Source: Struthidea cinerea (Eukaryota > Chordata > Aves > Passeriformes > Corcoracidae). Taken from it: a stretch of 64,000 bases of DNA. The stretch is from NCBI GenBank assembly GCA_013397865.1, contig VZTI01003647.1:1036340-1100339 (forward strand). Direction: 5' to 3'. Shown here piece by piece: positions 10,966-22,800 of the stretch (the stretch's first letter is position 1; each line of letters starts with the position of its first letter). A program made the position numbers and the translations under genes. The notes below the pieces were generated by a model. The model was not told where the DNA came from. It worked only from the letters and a program-made list of their open reading frames with translations, and searched no databases.

Positions 10966-13900
10966 CACCAGAACTGGGAAACCACCAGGAGCAGCTCCGA
11001 GCACTGCAGTGTGTGCACACATCTGTACACATCTGTATGCAAGAAATTTCCAATCCACTTGAGTCTTAACTTTTCTCTGTTGCATTGATTGGGGTATTTG
11101 GCTCAAGCTCTGCATTCCTGGCTGGTGCTGTTTGCCCACTGGCCAGTCCATGCCCAGGGGAATGTTCCCAGCCCACACAAGCAGATTGAGCTGCATTCCA
11201 TGCACTTGCATTGGCAATGCTTGGAGCAGGCTGAGGAAATTTAATTGGGTTTCAAAGAGAAATTACCCAGAATATCTCGCTTGAAAAACATTTCCTGAAG
11301 CAGCTCCAAAGGTTTCTTAAGAGCAAGTCAAGCCATCAGAGACAAATTAATGGGTAAGTTTCATGTGAGATTGTCAAAGTACATGATAAATGCAATTAAT
11401 AAGGCTCTAGATTAGATTTTGACATTCAGTCTTGCACAGTAGATAGAGTGGGAAACTGTTCTTCTGTGCCAGGAGCAGACCAGCAAACAAGGGGCAGCCG
11501 TGGTGCTTTCCTTCTCTTTGCTCTGGAGTTATTTCCAGGATGAGCCCAGCCTTTCCCTGGACACACTGTCTTCTCTTACCTCTGCCTTGCCCCAGCCCAG
11601 CTCCCTTGGAAGTGGCCTGGGAGGAAACTGCAGCCCAGCCTCCTCCTGCTCTTCTCCAGGCCTTTTCCACTTTCCCAGCAAGTTCTCCACAGCCAGAGGA
11701 AGCAAAACATTATGGGGAAATACCTGTTCTTCCCATCCACGGTCTGGACCAAGTAGTCCAAAACTGGAACCTCTCAAAAGTTTTCCCCTTCTTCTTGGAC
11801 TTTTTTCTCATGTCCTATTTTCCTTCATAGACACTAATAAAACTAATAGGAATCATTTCAACTGAACATGAGCTATTATATTTACTACCATCAGCAAATA
11901 CTCCCCAGGTGAAAAGTAGGCTGAGGAGGAGAAGTGGCTGGGGCAGTAAAAGTTGGCTGAAGGTGGAAAAATGGAGCAACTGCCCAATTTTATGTTTTAT
12001 GCGAGGTAACCAGGAGTTTTGCATGTGTTGTACGTGATCAGGGTAAAAAGTCTTGTGCTGGATGTAAACCTGCCCTGAACACTTCAGCTGTGCACAGGTG
12101 CAGCATTTCCCTTCAAAATACTGCCCAGACTTGGCAAAGGACTGGAGAAAAGGCATCAGCAGGTTCCTCATCAGGGGAATTCGCAGACTGAACTCCGCGA
12201 GCTGACTCTGACAGAATCGGTGCCTGGTGGAGAAGGGTGGACAGCTCTCAGCACGGACGAGAGGCCCCGTGCCTGCCCTCCATTAATATCTGAAACTTAA
12301 ATACACTTCTCATGTTCCAGCACAGAATCCAGTCCTGCAGACAGCACTTCAGATCTGCATTCAAAAATGTACCAACATTTCAAAGCTACTGGAAGTCACT
12401 GTAGTGTTTTGACAGATCCCTGTAAACACTGTGGCCATTTCACGGTTACCTCAGGCTATCTTTTCATCTCCAACATGCTTCAGCCCTTTAATGTAATATT
12501 TAGACCACTGTTGTTATTAGATTTTCCCTGGATGAAAGGATCCATAAACGCAAATGCCAGCTGCTAATTCTTGGTAGTACAAAATAATGGTGTAAGTACA
12601 TCACACAATAAGAAAAAAATTAAGCTGGTAATTTATACTGCTGAATTAGATACAGCAACAAAAGAGACAGGCAATTATATACCACAGTAAAATCCTCAGT
12701 GCACAGACTTAAGCATTCCTCAGTCTTTAGTGTTCAATTAGGGTGAAATTTACTTTCAATACAAGACATAATGCCAAGGGCTTTCACAGCCTCCGTAAAA
12801 ATATAGGATTTCATCTCATCTGCTCCATGCAAAGTCTTTTTTATTCTGGCAAAGATGAAGGTTTAGCTCTAAAGAACAATTTGATTTGCATTACACATTG
12901 CACTAACAGGCTGCAGCGAGCAGATTTATCTGCCAGATGAATATATTCTAATAGGTCTGATGATCTGTCTTTATGGTATCATTTGATTAACAACAAATTT
13001 ATTCACTTGGCAGCTGTATTCCTTAATCAGGTATTCATTAAGCAATAGCATATAAATATGTATAAATGTCAGATTTATGGATCAGAGACTACAATAATTC
13101 CATTTAAGAAAGGTGGATTGTCTATACTTCTAATTAGTTTCCCTTTAAATAGGCTCATCAAATCTACACATTTGTACACATCCAGGACCTGATTTTCAGA
13201 GCCAAGGGTGCCTGTCCAGTTGGGCAGAATTCCCTTCCTTTGGAGCCTCATCCAAGTCCTCTGACAAGCCCTTCCAGCCCTACTGCTCAATTATATCGGG
13301 TATCACACCACCATCTCCCTGTCCCAGCTGTTTTTGTAGAGGGTTCCTTTCCAAATCTGGGTAATTCACCTTTTTGCACACACACCTATTTCACACCTGG
13401 CCAATCTCTGCTTGTCATTCCATAACCTGGCCATGCAAAAATAGGTGCTGGCAATGCATATGCACTGGCAAATAGCATAAAAAGAAATTGCTAAAGAGAA
13501 TATCTTCTATTAAATGGATCCTGGTTGTGATAATAATGAAAAATGACCGTAATTACCAGGGAGAAATATTCTGTCTGTGGCATTCAACCCAGCCTCTTAA
13601 GGTAGGTTATAGATTAAGTTGATGAAAGTGCTTTTACCTTTCTTTTTTTGAGCAGACTCCCTAGCAGCTGCTTTTGCACTTCATGGGAGGCTGGAAGGAA
13701 AAAAAAAAGTGAATGTGAACTAATCTTCGGTTTATAAGGGATAAGTACTGTTATTTTGATATCTGTACAGGAGGTAACAGGACTGGAGCTGTCAGACCCC
13801 AGTTAAAGCAAAAAGTGAAGTGGCTGTGAAGACACAGACAATTTAGTGGTGTTGCTGGCCACTACTTCAGCACACTATGGGTACCCAAGCTGAAATTTAG

Positions 13901-14409
13901 AGCACCTAACATTCAAAAGATCAAATTGCCTACCAAGAAATACGGATACCTGCAGAGAACTGCTCTGAGTAACTATGCTGAAAACCAAATGAATGTGCTC
14001 AAAATTACCCTTTGCACTTTACTTGCTCTGAACGACTTTTGCATTTGATTTAAATTTTCCTGGAAGAAACCTGGTGGCTGGGAAGGAACATCAGCCTTAT
14101 CTAAGTGCTCCCGTGGAAGAGGAGCCCATTGCACGGTGCAGGTGCTTGGTCCCAGCTCTCTCTGTGCTGGCACGTGCCATCCCCAGCAGCTGAATGACAG
14201 CCCTTGGCTTTCCAGGAGCTCCCCAGGAATTTGGGCACGTGGGAGCTGAGGGCAGGATGAGTGCAGAGACACGGATGTGTCATGCCCAGGGATGGTGTTA
14301 CGAATGGAGGCGAGAGCTTGGGCAATTCCTGCCTTCAGATTTCTGGCAGTAGCTCTGTTTGGGGCAGCCTGCGCCCCAGATTGTTCTCATTGGCAAGTTC
14401 TTAATAATG
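10966..14409. other. Unassigned non-coding DNA
   Basis: No gene supported. Positions 11407-11865 are C/T-rich and give overlapping open frames on both strands (up to 121 codons), a compositional effect. Positions 12580-13080 are AT-rich and listed separately. Positions 13973-14325 contain overlapping minus-strand frames of no recognised identity. Confidence 0.45.
12580..13080. promoter_or_regulatory. AT-rich block dense in homeodomain-type cores (candidate enhancer)
   Basis: Many TAAT/ATTA cores fall within 500 bp, including 'gctaattct', 'aaattaagc', 'gtaatttata', 'gaattagat', 'gcaattata', 'tcaattagg', 'gattaac', 'cttaatcagg' and 'cattaagc'. The block has no repeat signature. Motif density is partly an effect of AT content, so enhancer activity is inference only. 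Confidence 0.25.
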
Positions 14410-14880
14410 GCTGATTAGGTCTATTGCAAAATGAATTATTTATTGAATAGACACAAAATTAACAGACATCAGACTTTGAACAGAGTACTCACTACGTAGG
14501 GTAAAACAAAAAGAACTGCTAGTAGATAAAAAATACAGTGCACAATAAAGGTACTCGTTACAGCTAGTGAAGAAATAGTACAGATTAGGATTCAGTGTAA
14601 CTTACCACCAAACTGATGATGGAGTACACATAGAATTCTTTCACTCAATTCCCAGGAAAGTATCCACGGAATTTGCATCCAAACTCCGTGGGAGAAGTCC
14701 TACACATTTCCAGGGGGTGTGTAGGAGGCTTCTGCCTTCGTAAAAGTTTGTGTAGCTTTTATAGTTTGTAAAAATAGTATCTCTCGGTCAGGAATTCCAG
14801 CTTATCTCCCCACATCTTGTTCTCACAGCCAGTTGTTTATTGGGAATTCTGCCCCTGGTGCCAGAGAGAGAAATAACTCA
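14410..14880 (-). mobile_element. Probable ERV LTR, minus orientation (boundaries uncertain)
   Basis: Read on the minus strand, a TATA box (CTATAAAAG, 14764-14756) is followed about 320 bp downstream by a polyadenylation signal AATAAA (14444-14439) in a TG-ending context, an arrangement typical of an LTR or short transcription unit. A GGTAAGTT donor-like word lies between them. It abuts a plus-strand LTR at 14951. I could not find a second copy in the window or clear termini, so it could instead be an unrelated promoter-like sequence. Confidence 0.35.
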
Positions 14881-14950
14881 CTGGACAGTGACCACTTACT
14901 GGTCAGAGGAGCTGGCCTGTGTTATCTCATCAATTCATGTGGGGGGAAAA

Positions 14951-15315
14951 TGTAGATGCTGAAAAGCTTTGGTAGAGAAATCTTTCAGCTTTCTGCAGCG
15001 TTCTGTGAGAACTTTGCAGTTCTCACCGAAGCTATGAAAACACTGCTGTGGGTTTTGTAAACTCACTCCTTATCTTGCACCTGGGTTTGTTATGCAGGAT
15101 TGTTATGGTTCTGGCCTTCTGATATTTTGGAAGAAGTGTCTTAGAGCTTGACCAATCCCCTCAAGGGGTGGATGGCCGAGCACCCAACTGTCTTATGCCA
15201 TTCAACACACTCTTTGCGAACCCTGTTATAAAAAGATGATTCTAATTAATTAAACTGCTGCTGCTTTCTTCCTGAACTTGGTCGTGTCGTTTCTTGCCGT
15301 TCTCGGTACTTTACA
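14951..15315 (+). mobile_element. ERV LTR (family shared with 1760-2129)
   Basis: It starts TGTAGATGCTG and ends TTTACA, about 365 bp. It has a CCAAT box (15152-15156) embedded in a short inverted repeat (CCCCTCAAGGGG) and a TATAAAA box at 15227-15233, followed by an R/U5-like region. It aligns by eye with 1760-2129 over its whole length with clear divergence. Both copies are followed by GCG, hinting that a few internal bases remain after the LTR. No gag, pol or env frame follows, so this is a solo or truncated LTR of an avian endogenous retrovirus. Confidence 0.7.
15152..15233 (+). promoter_or_regulatory. LTR U3 core promoter (CCAAT box plus TATA box)
   Basis: CCAAT at 15152-15156 and TATAAAA at 15227-15233 are spaced about 75 bp apart, the normal retroviral U3 layout. 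Transcription would be expected to start about 25-30 bp downstream, toward the plus direction. Present activity is unknown. Confidence 0.5.
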
Positions 15316-18300
15316 GCGACAGGAGAATGTCAGGAGCTATCACACCAGCTGATGGACAGAGCAGATAAGCTCTTCGGTGGTAGGGCCACAGGTGGATCCC
15401 AGCGAGGCACCCTTTGTTCCCCTGAGGCCGCATCAGCTGCTGCCTCCAGCCTTGCACGGCAGTGGAGGTGACAGGCTGGCACAAAGCATGGCAGATTTAT
15501 GCCACATGTTTTATTTTAATCACGCACCAGACACAAAAACCGGGCGAGAACAAAGATGCCTTCCCTCCTGCTCCGAAGTCTTACCCAGAGCGCGTTAAAC
15601 CGGTGCTGTGTCTTGTGAACACTGGGTGTGCTGGAGCAGCATCTTTGCATCTTAACTGAGTCATACTCCCACAGTCTGTCCTTTTGGCACAGCGTGTCAC
15701 ACGCCCAGTGGTTCTTCACACGGCATCTGTGCCACTGCTGAACTGGCACGGACCTGAAGCGAGTCTCCACCAGCAAAAGGAGTTGGACTCCCAGCAAGGT
15801 GTTCAGCACTCACCACAACTCTGTACAGAACTGGAATGTGGCTCTGGAGCAGAAGGGATTAGAGGTCGAGTGTAGATTCCCCGACTGTGCTCTCCAAATA
15901 TGTGACAGGGGGAGACCACTCTGTAATCCTGCTTTCATTGCTAGCTGGAATAATTTTAGTAAAAAAATAGAAAATTACATTCAAGTCAGAGGGAACTGAA
16001 CGACATCTCTGCACCACTCTGGTCTATCCAGCTGTGGCTGTGTTGCCCCCATGGAGGGGAAGCAAATTTTGCTGCACAGAAGTAATGTGCAAATAAATTA
16101 ATAGCCAGAAATCATCCTTCATGCAGTTCCACTTGGACTGCTTTATTTTTTTATTATTATTAAGTTACTGATCTATTGTCTTTGGAATATGTAAGAGGCA
16201 GAGGGAAGCTGATCCACTGCCATTTAATATACAGCACTGTTGTGTGTTGAGATGGATATGACAGTAATAGCTCCTTGCAATATTTAAGTCTACTGAGCCC
16301 TGAAGATCTCTTCTAGTATCACTTGATTTATCAAATCTGATTTGGGACTTCTAGCCTATACTGAGGGAGTTCTCAAATTCCTAATCCGTTTGGCAATAAG
16401 TATCTTCTCTGCTTTACTACTTCATCTTCCTTACTCACGGATCTGAAGGGTTGGAGTTTTAAACTCGTTTATCAAGGACCAAAAAAAAGGGGGTTTATGA
16501 TGAGTTTTGACAATTATATATGTCCCATTCCAGAGACTAAATAAAATATGAGTGCTATTTGCTATGCCACTTAATGCAGGCCACCAAACTGATGCCCTGT
16601 GCTGGAAGATGTCCAAGACTTGCTGCTGAGAATACACAAATGGAACCACTTTGGCACTCCTCATGAAAATCAGAGCCTCCAACCTAATTTTTCCTGCCCT
16701 GTGCTTTTCTGCAACAGAGAGTTTTCTGCTACAAGTGGTTTCCGGGCAAGGTAAGAGCCCCATTAGGTTCTAGTCCATGCCCTTGAGTGCACTCAATCCA
16801 ACATCGTCCTGCTGCCCTGTCCTGCCTGGTTTAAACCATGCCAAGTCATGGTGCTCATTTTGCCTTCCTTGAGACACTCTCCCATCATCCGAGTCCTTTT
16901 TTAAAAGCAATATTCCAAGGCTGACTTCACTTTTTCACTTGAGATGGACTGGGTTTGAGTGAGTCAACGTCTGGCCCTCTGTCTTTCTCTTAATGACTTA
17001 AAAAATCCAATAAACAGAGCAAGCCAAATTACAAATATGGAATCAAGAGCACCAGGCCTTTATTTCTTGCTCAGAGGCAAGTTGTGCAACTTTAATTTAA
17101 CAGAAAATGATCAGCTTTATGACTAGATGTGTTGCAAATAAACTGACAACCTTTATACAATACAATTACTTTATTTTATGTGATATTATTATTATCTGAG
17201 CCATCTGACACTCTTATGGCTCATATAAAAATTCCTATTTTAGTGCAACTCTGTGCTTAAATAGATCTCTTTGTGCTACATGAAATAACCCCTTCCTCTC
17301 ACCTCAGCATTTGCAGCCTCCAAAATATACAGAGCTCTATCACATCCCTTCCTCCTCAAACAGCTGGATTGAAAATCTTGATCCAAGAAAGGGTTTCCAT
17401 TGATTTGAAAGGCTATTGGATCATCCCAAAAGTGTGCCTATGGGAACAATTCAGCCCCGTGCGACTGGGAAGAAGGTTTTCCTTAAGCTAACTGACATTT
17501 TTGAGGGGAAAAAAGGATGTTTCTGGATGGAGAATCACAGCAATTCAGCTATTTTGCTTCTGTTCCCTAAATAAATTCATTCAAGTGGCTGGCACTGAGC
17601 AGCACAGGCAGATATACCCATTCATTATCATCTTTCCTCACTACATGTCACATATTTAATTCTTCTGATCCTTCCTCTCAAATCTCTCCTCAACCCTGGG
17701 ATCCTGTTAGCAGCTCTTCCCCTTGTTCAGTACGAATCCCTCAAGAAAACAGGCAGGTAACTGCCATTATGTTTGACAATCACTTAAAAGCAAGAAAATG
17801 TTACCTGCTGTGTTAATTCACTCTTTGCCACTTGGCGAAGGACAGCCTCACCCTCCCTCTCTACCCTGCAGCCCAGGGGCTGAACACAGCCCAAGGAGAC
17901 AAGGTCAGCTTTGATTTGACCCGGCACAAGGTGCAAAAGTGCCCCTAATTTCCGAATTTCCAGCAGCTCCCCACAGCAGCATCCTCGAGGATGGAGCGCG
18001 GAGCTGGGTCCCTCCGCAGGCAGGATCCACGGAGAGCAGGGATGCAGATAAAGGTGCCTTTATGCTCTGGTTTCTTTCATCCTCGCTCTGACAGTGAATC
18101 ATTCAGAGCACCAGGGAAGGAGACAGGCAGAGGCAAACAAGTTGCATTCAATCAGCCATCCAGAGGCAGTGGCACGATTCCTGGCACAAGGATCACGTGC
18201 ACCTGCTTCGAAGGACCTGCAGTGGCTTTCTCACCACTGCTGGGGACGTTGCCTGTCCTACCAAGAGCGCATCTCCCGAGCTGATCACCTTCCCGGCATG

Positions 18301-18340
18301 TGGGGAAGATGTGACATCTGCCGTTGAACTCTTCCACCCC
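15316..18340. other. Unassigned non-coding DNA
   Basis: No gene supported. Just after the LTR the sequence is GC-richer (15340-15880) with overlapping short open frames. Positions 16080-17280 are AT-rich with no repeat signature. Positions 17990-18330 are again GC-richer with a few CpGs. No retroviral internal sequence was recognised downstream of the LTR. Confidence 0.45.
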
Positions 18341-18610
18341 AGGACTACAGGATCCCAGGACGGTTCAGCTTGGAAGGGACCTCAGTGGGTTGTTTAGTCC
18401 AAGCTCCCCTCTCAGAGCACATGGCACAGGACTGTGTCCAGAAGGTTCTGGAATATCTCCAGTGAGGGCGACTCCACACCCTCTCTGGGCAATCTCTTCT
18501 GGTGCTCACAGTAAAGAAGTTTTTCCTCGTACTCAGGTAGAACTTGCTGTGCATCAGTTCCTGCCCTTTCCTCTTGTCCTATTGCTTGGCACCACCTCCA
18601 CGCGCCCCGT
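18341..18610 (-). mobile_element. CR1 LINE 3' fragment, divergent subfamily
   Basis: On the minus strand it reads: 'aggacaagaggaaagggcagg', 'cttctttactgtgagcacc', 'ttgcccagagagggtgtgga', 'ctggagatattccagaacc', and a 3' end of 'ggtcccttccaagctgaacc'. The middle ('ttccagaaccttctggacac') separates it from the 'gatggggcttgg' copies. The LTR at 18634 begins directly beyond its inner end. Confidence 0.85.
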
Positions 18611-18633
18611 GGTCTGACCCGATGTGGGGGCTG

Positions 18634-19022
18634 TGCAGTACTGACACACAGGCAAGGACCTAGCTTATCAGATGGAGAATGGCAAAGCCGTTTATTGCAC
18701 AGTCAGAATTCCCTAAATCCCAGCACCCAACAGGATAGAACATCCTATAAACAGGAAAGATGTTCCCCACAGTGTCCCCCAATCACCTGGGGCATTGCAC
18801 AGATTTTACCTATGATGGTAATAGGCAAACAATGCCCTATAAGGCCACAAACTCCAATGAACACTTCTCACAGGCCCAGGCTGTCCATAAACACACAATC
18901 CTCTCTCAGTCCATCCCCGGTGACCTGGATGCACTCCCAGGGTCACCTCCGGGCCCAGGACAGAGCCCCTCTCTCTGATCCTCAGGGCCTGTCTCTCTTC
19001 CAGCACATAGTGCACTCCAACA
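18634..19022 (-). mobile_element. Young ERV LTR, copy 1 (twin at 62947-63329)
   Basis: On the minus strand it runs from TGTTGGAGTGCAC to a terminal TACTGCA, about 389 bp. It carries an AATAAA signal (complement of 18691-18696) near the 3' end, as expected for the R region. It is roughly 95% identical by eye to 62947-63329, the main differences being near the polyadenylation region and one small indel. The flanking six bases (GGGCTG and GGTTGG) do not form a clear target-site duplication, so one flank may have changed. A 178-codon plus-strand frame (18695-19231) runs antisense through the LTR and is not taken as a gene. Confidence 0.82.
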
Positions 19023-19780
19023 GGTTGGATGTAGAAAAGGCAGGAATTACAGATCAGATGAAAACTGTCATCTCTAAGAGATGTGGTGGGGGCTGGGGGA
19101 GGCAATGGATGGCCAAACCCCTCAACAGAGGCTCCTGCCAGGCTGGGTGGAAGAAACCTGGTCTAGCAGAAGGGAAAAAATGGCCTCAGAAACAGCGTGA
19201 GCCATTAGAATTTGCATATCTTGTCAAATAAAATGAATAAACAAATAAATAAAGTAAAAGGGAAGGTGACCAAGTATTGTGATATTGGATAGAAAGACAT
19301 GAAGAAGAACTGTGTTTACCATAACAACAAATCTTATCATTTCCTAGATCCCTGATACTCTTGCAACTCCATGTGATCCTGTAAAACATCTTGGCTGATT
19401 CAGAGAAATGATATCTCTGGCTCCAATACATGACTAAAGCCTGAAGCCACCCTCAGAAGAGAGCTCTGGTTCCTGCCATCACCACTTGCCATATGGCTCC
19501 TCTTTCTTCCTCCACCTTCTCAGCCTCATTTACTATGGAAACAAGGCTCATGTGATCCCGCTGGCGTTCTCATCCCTTCACCTCACACGCAGCTCCTAAG
19601 CCTGTAGCTCTGTCTTGAGCAGAACTGTCAGTAGAAAGCTCAAAGACAACTGGATCCTCACAAGTGTGGTGAGGATGGGCAGCTGGGAGAAGGGGAAGGA
19701 GGAACAGAAGCACATGAATGCCCCTAGAAATGCTCAGCAAGGGGTGAAGGGTGGCTAATGCTGCATGAGGTGGTAGTCGT
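19023..19780. other. Unassigned non-coding DNA with short A-rich simple repeat
   Basis: No gene seen. An (AATA)n-like stretch lies at about 19227-19257. No proviral internal sequence follows the LTR. Confidence 0.45.
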
Positions 19781-19885
19781 GAGATCACAGAATGGTTTGG
19801 GTTAGAAGGGACCTTAAATCTCATTCCACTCACCCTGCTCCCAGCAGGGAAACTTTCCACTAGACCAGGTTGCTCAGAGCCCCAA
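19781..19885 (-). mobile_element. CR1 LINE 3' fragment, short
   Basis: 'gatcacagaatgg', then GGTTTGGGTTAGAAGGGACC, 'ttccactagaccaggttgctcagagcccc'. About 105 bp of the CR1 3' end on the minus strand, 5'-truncated. Confidence 0.88.
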
Positions 19886-22800
19886 GATAAGGGGCTTAAA
19901 CATGCAAGAATTTCCTCTGTAATCTTCTCAGGCAGGAAATCCGGTCAGGCACTGGACAGACATCGGTAGAAAACAAGGCTTCAGTAATTTTTACTCCTCA
20001 CAGATCTACTTATATTTTCCATTCTCCTCTTCTATTTTCTTTTTCTATTAGAACAAAAAAGGCAGGGTCAGCCAGGCAAGGCTTCACTATCTCTTTGCAG
20101 CACGGCTGTGTTTGCTACTGGAAATGAAGCTAAAAGCAAAGTTCCAGTATCCCCACATCAGCGCTGGAGAAGCTGATCAGATCACAGGCTCTCTCCGCTT
20201 CTCTACAAGTATAACTGCCAGGAAAGATCTGTCCCACAGAAGAGAGAGGATGCATCTTTTCTTTGCTAATCTCTTCTTGCTCCTGTCGTGAGTGTCTCAG
20301 GTTTTTTTTCTTTCCTTTTTTTTTTCCCCCAGGCATTAGAATTAGATTTCAACGGGAACAATAGCAGCAGCCATAATATCAGCTCCCTCATCTCTACTAA
20401 CTTCTCTTTTCTCCCAAATATTTCTCTTTTTTTTTTTTTCCACCACCTGAAAGTATCCAAACCTGAATTTTCCTTAGAAACAGCTAAAGGAAAAAGGATT
20501 AAGGGATATTGTTAAAATGGAAACCTTGCTTCATACCTAACTTCTTCCATTTTTTAACTATTTTTTCTTTTTCCCGTATCTCTAATGACAGGTTAAAAGA
20601 TCCTTAAGGCTGATTGTTGCCATGGGATTAAGGAGCCTGGAGTCTATTAATTCAACTCCCAAAAGTTTGTTTATCTAGTTAGTGTGCCACACCGGGAGGG
20701 TCATGCTGACATCCTTATTTCAGCCCTCTTTTCAAGGAAAAGAATTTGTCCCCTCCCAATGACTTACAATTCAACTGGAGTTCACAAGTGGAATTTCTGT
20801 CTATTAGCCTGTGTCAAGAAGGTTTGCATTCTGGATCCTAAAAAGTGAAAACCGAAGAGAAATGAGAACACAGAGTGCCTCATGATGAGGTCAGACTTCT
20901 CCTTATTTGGGGCTGATTCAAAGTAATTTTTGAGTGCTGAAAACTGACATCATTCCTTTCCATGGGTAGTGGGGCAAGGTGGAGCAAGGCCTGTCTTTGT
21001 GCTGGGTCTGGAATTCCATCAGCCCTTCCTTCTTCCTTACAAAGCCTTCAAACCTTTCTAAACTATGACCAACCCTGAACCTATTTAACTTCCTTTCCTC
21101 TTCTGAATGACTCCTTCTACCTTCTCAAGGTGTGTCTTGTTATGTTGGCTCGCCAATGATCTGCTGAGGAGACTTAAAGGATAAATAAATTTGCTAAAAA
21201 CCACCTACCTGTGTAGATTTACTCTGTGCTATAACAAGTGACGTAAAGGATGAAAATTTGAATATGTTATACAGGGGAAATGGGCATACAAGGAATATAA
21301 AGACACCTGGAAGTACAAAATACTGTCACTACAAATCTTTTTTTTTTTGATTTGTGTCTGCTGGGCTGGAAGTTTATCCTAGATTAGAGCTCTTGGGGAA
21401 GGGGGTTGCTTGTTTGGTTTTAATGTTCTGCAATAGTTCAGCCTTTGCCGTTTCAGAAAAAGATCACAGATATCTGAAATATTTCATACGAATTGTGTAT
21501 GTACACTGTATTCAAACTGGGTAAAAAACAATTGTAATTAACTCTGCCCCTGTAACTAACTGATGAAAATGAAGTTAAGCATGTAGCTGTCGACAGGTGC
21601 AGAACCGTGAACCAGGCGGTGCAATCATTCATTTACTAAAGTGTATAAACGTCAGCCAGGAGAAGTAAGTCACTTCTGTTGGCACAACAAAGGACATTAG
21701 AATCAAGCAGTGCTGGACTTTCTAACACTGAAAAACTTAACTGGAAAGCCCCAGTGGGAAGGGGTGAGCAGAGTCAACAACCACGGGCTGAGCTCCCAGC
21801 GCTCCCAGAGCGCTCCCTGCTCCACAGGGGCTTGTTCTACAAAGGTACCACACCATTAACCCCCAATTTAAACCAGAGAACAGGCAGAATTTCAGCCACG
21901 ATCCTCCACAACAGCCCTCCCCTGTGTGATTGATGAAGTGTTGAGGAAGATGAATGCACACAGGCTTTGAGTAAAATGAGCACCGCCTTGGAGAAAGCTT
22001 TTGATAAGAGGAAACGCTCTGCTTTAAGAGCTCTCTGAAGTCAAGGCAGAGACAAAAGTTACATTAATTTCTGCTCCCTGCCTTCACTGCTTTAAATGGG
22101 AGAAAAGAGTTGAACGGGAAGACTTCATACTCTTGAGGCTCCATAATTTGCTTGATGAGTGCTTTAAAAAGAGATGGGCTGGGAGAGAAGAACATTGAAT
22201 TTAAGTGAAATGTAGTATTCACTTCACTTCTGGTACTGAGAGGCAAGGCAGACCATTCACAGATGAGAAAGGAGCTCGGCTGTAAAGGTGAGAAGGTGGA
22301 ATAAAAATGAGGAAACGTTTTGTGATGAACGTGGTCCTCAGTGTAGGAAGAATACTGCCAGAATTGGGAGAAAAGGAAGAATTCCAGAATTGGTCACTAG
22401 CTACCAATTGCATCAGATATTTGCAAGGCAAGGGGAAGAAATTAAGATGAATAATCTTACTCCAGACAAGACCATGAAAACCACTTCATTTGGTGCCCTT
22501 GGATCCAGAGGCTGACACAGAATTTGTGGTTCCTCCCTTTTCTTCTTCTACTAAGGTTTAGTTCCTCAAGTTCTCAGTCCATCCCCTCTCTTTCATCTGG
22601 AAATTTCTAAATTTTGTACACTAGCTCCTAGTCTAATGAAATTTTTGCCACCTGGTGTTCAGCGCTGTGTTGCTCTGAGGGTAATAGACTACAGCAGCAT
22701 GGAAGAAATCTTTGCAATTCCTGTTTTGGAATTACTGCTGAACCTTTCTTTCCCCCTTCAGTTCTGTTTTTAATCAAGCCTGAAATTTTCTTCCTTTAAA

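Noticed and set aside
18695..19231. 178-codon plus-strand open frame
   Set aside because: Most of it is antisense LTR sequence, and a related frame recurs in the second LTR copy at 63125-63469. It is a repeat shadow.
20288..20515. Pyrimidine tract ending in CCCCCAG as a splice acceptor
   Set aside because: A good acceptor shape, but no donor at a sensible distance and the open frame is mostly translated T-runs (poly-Phe).
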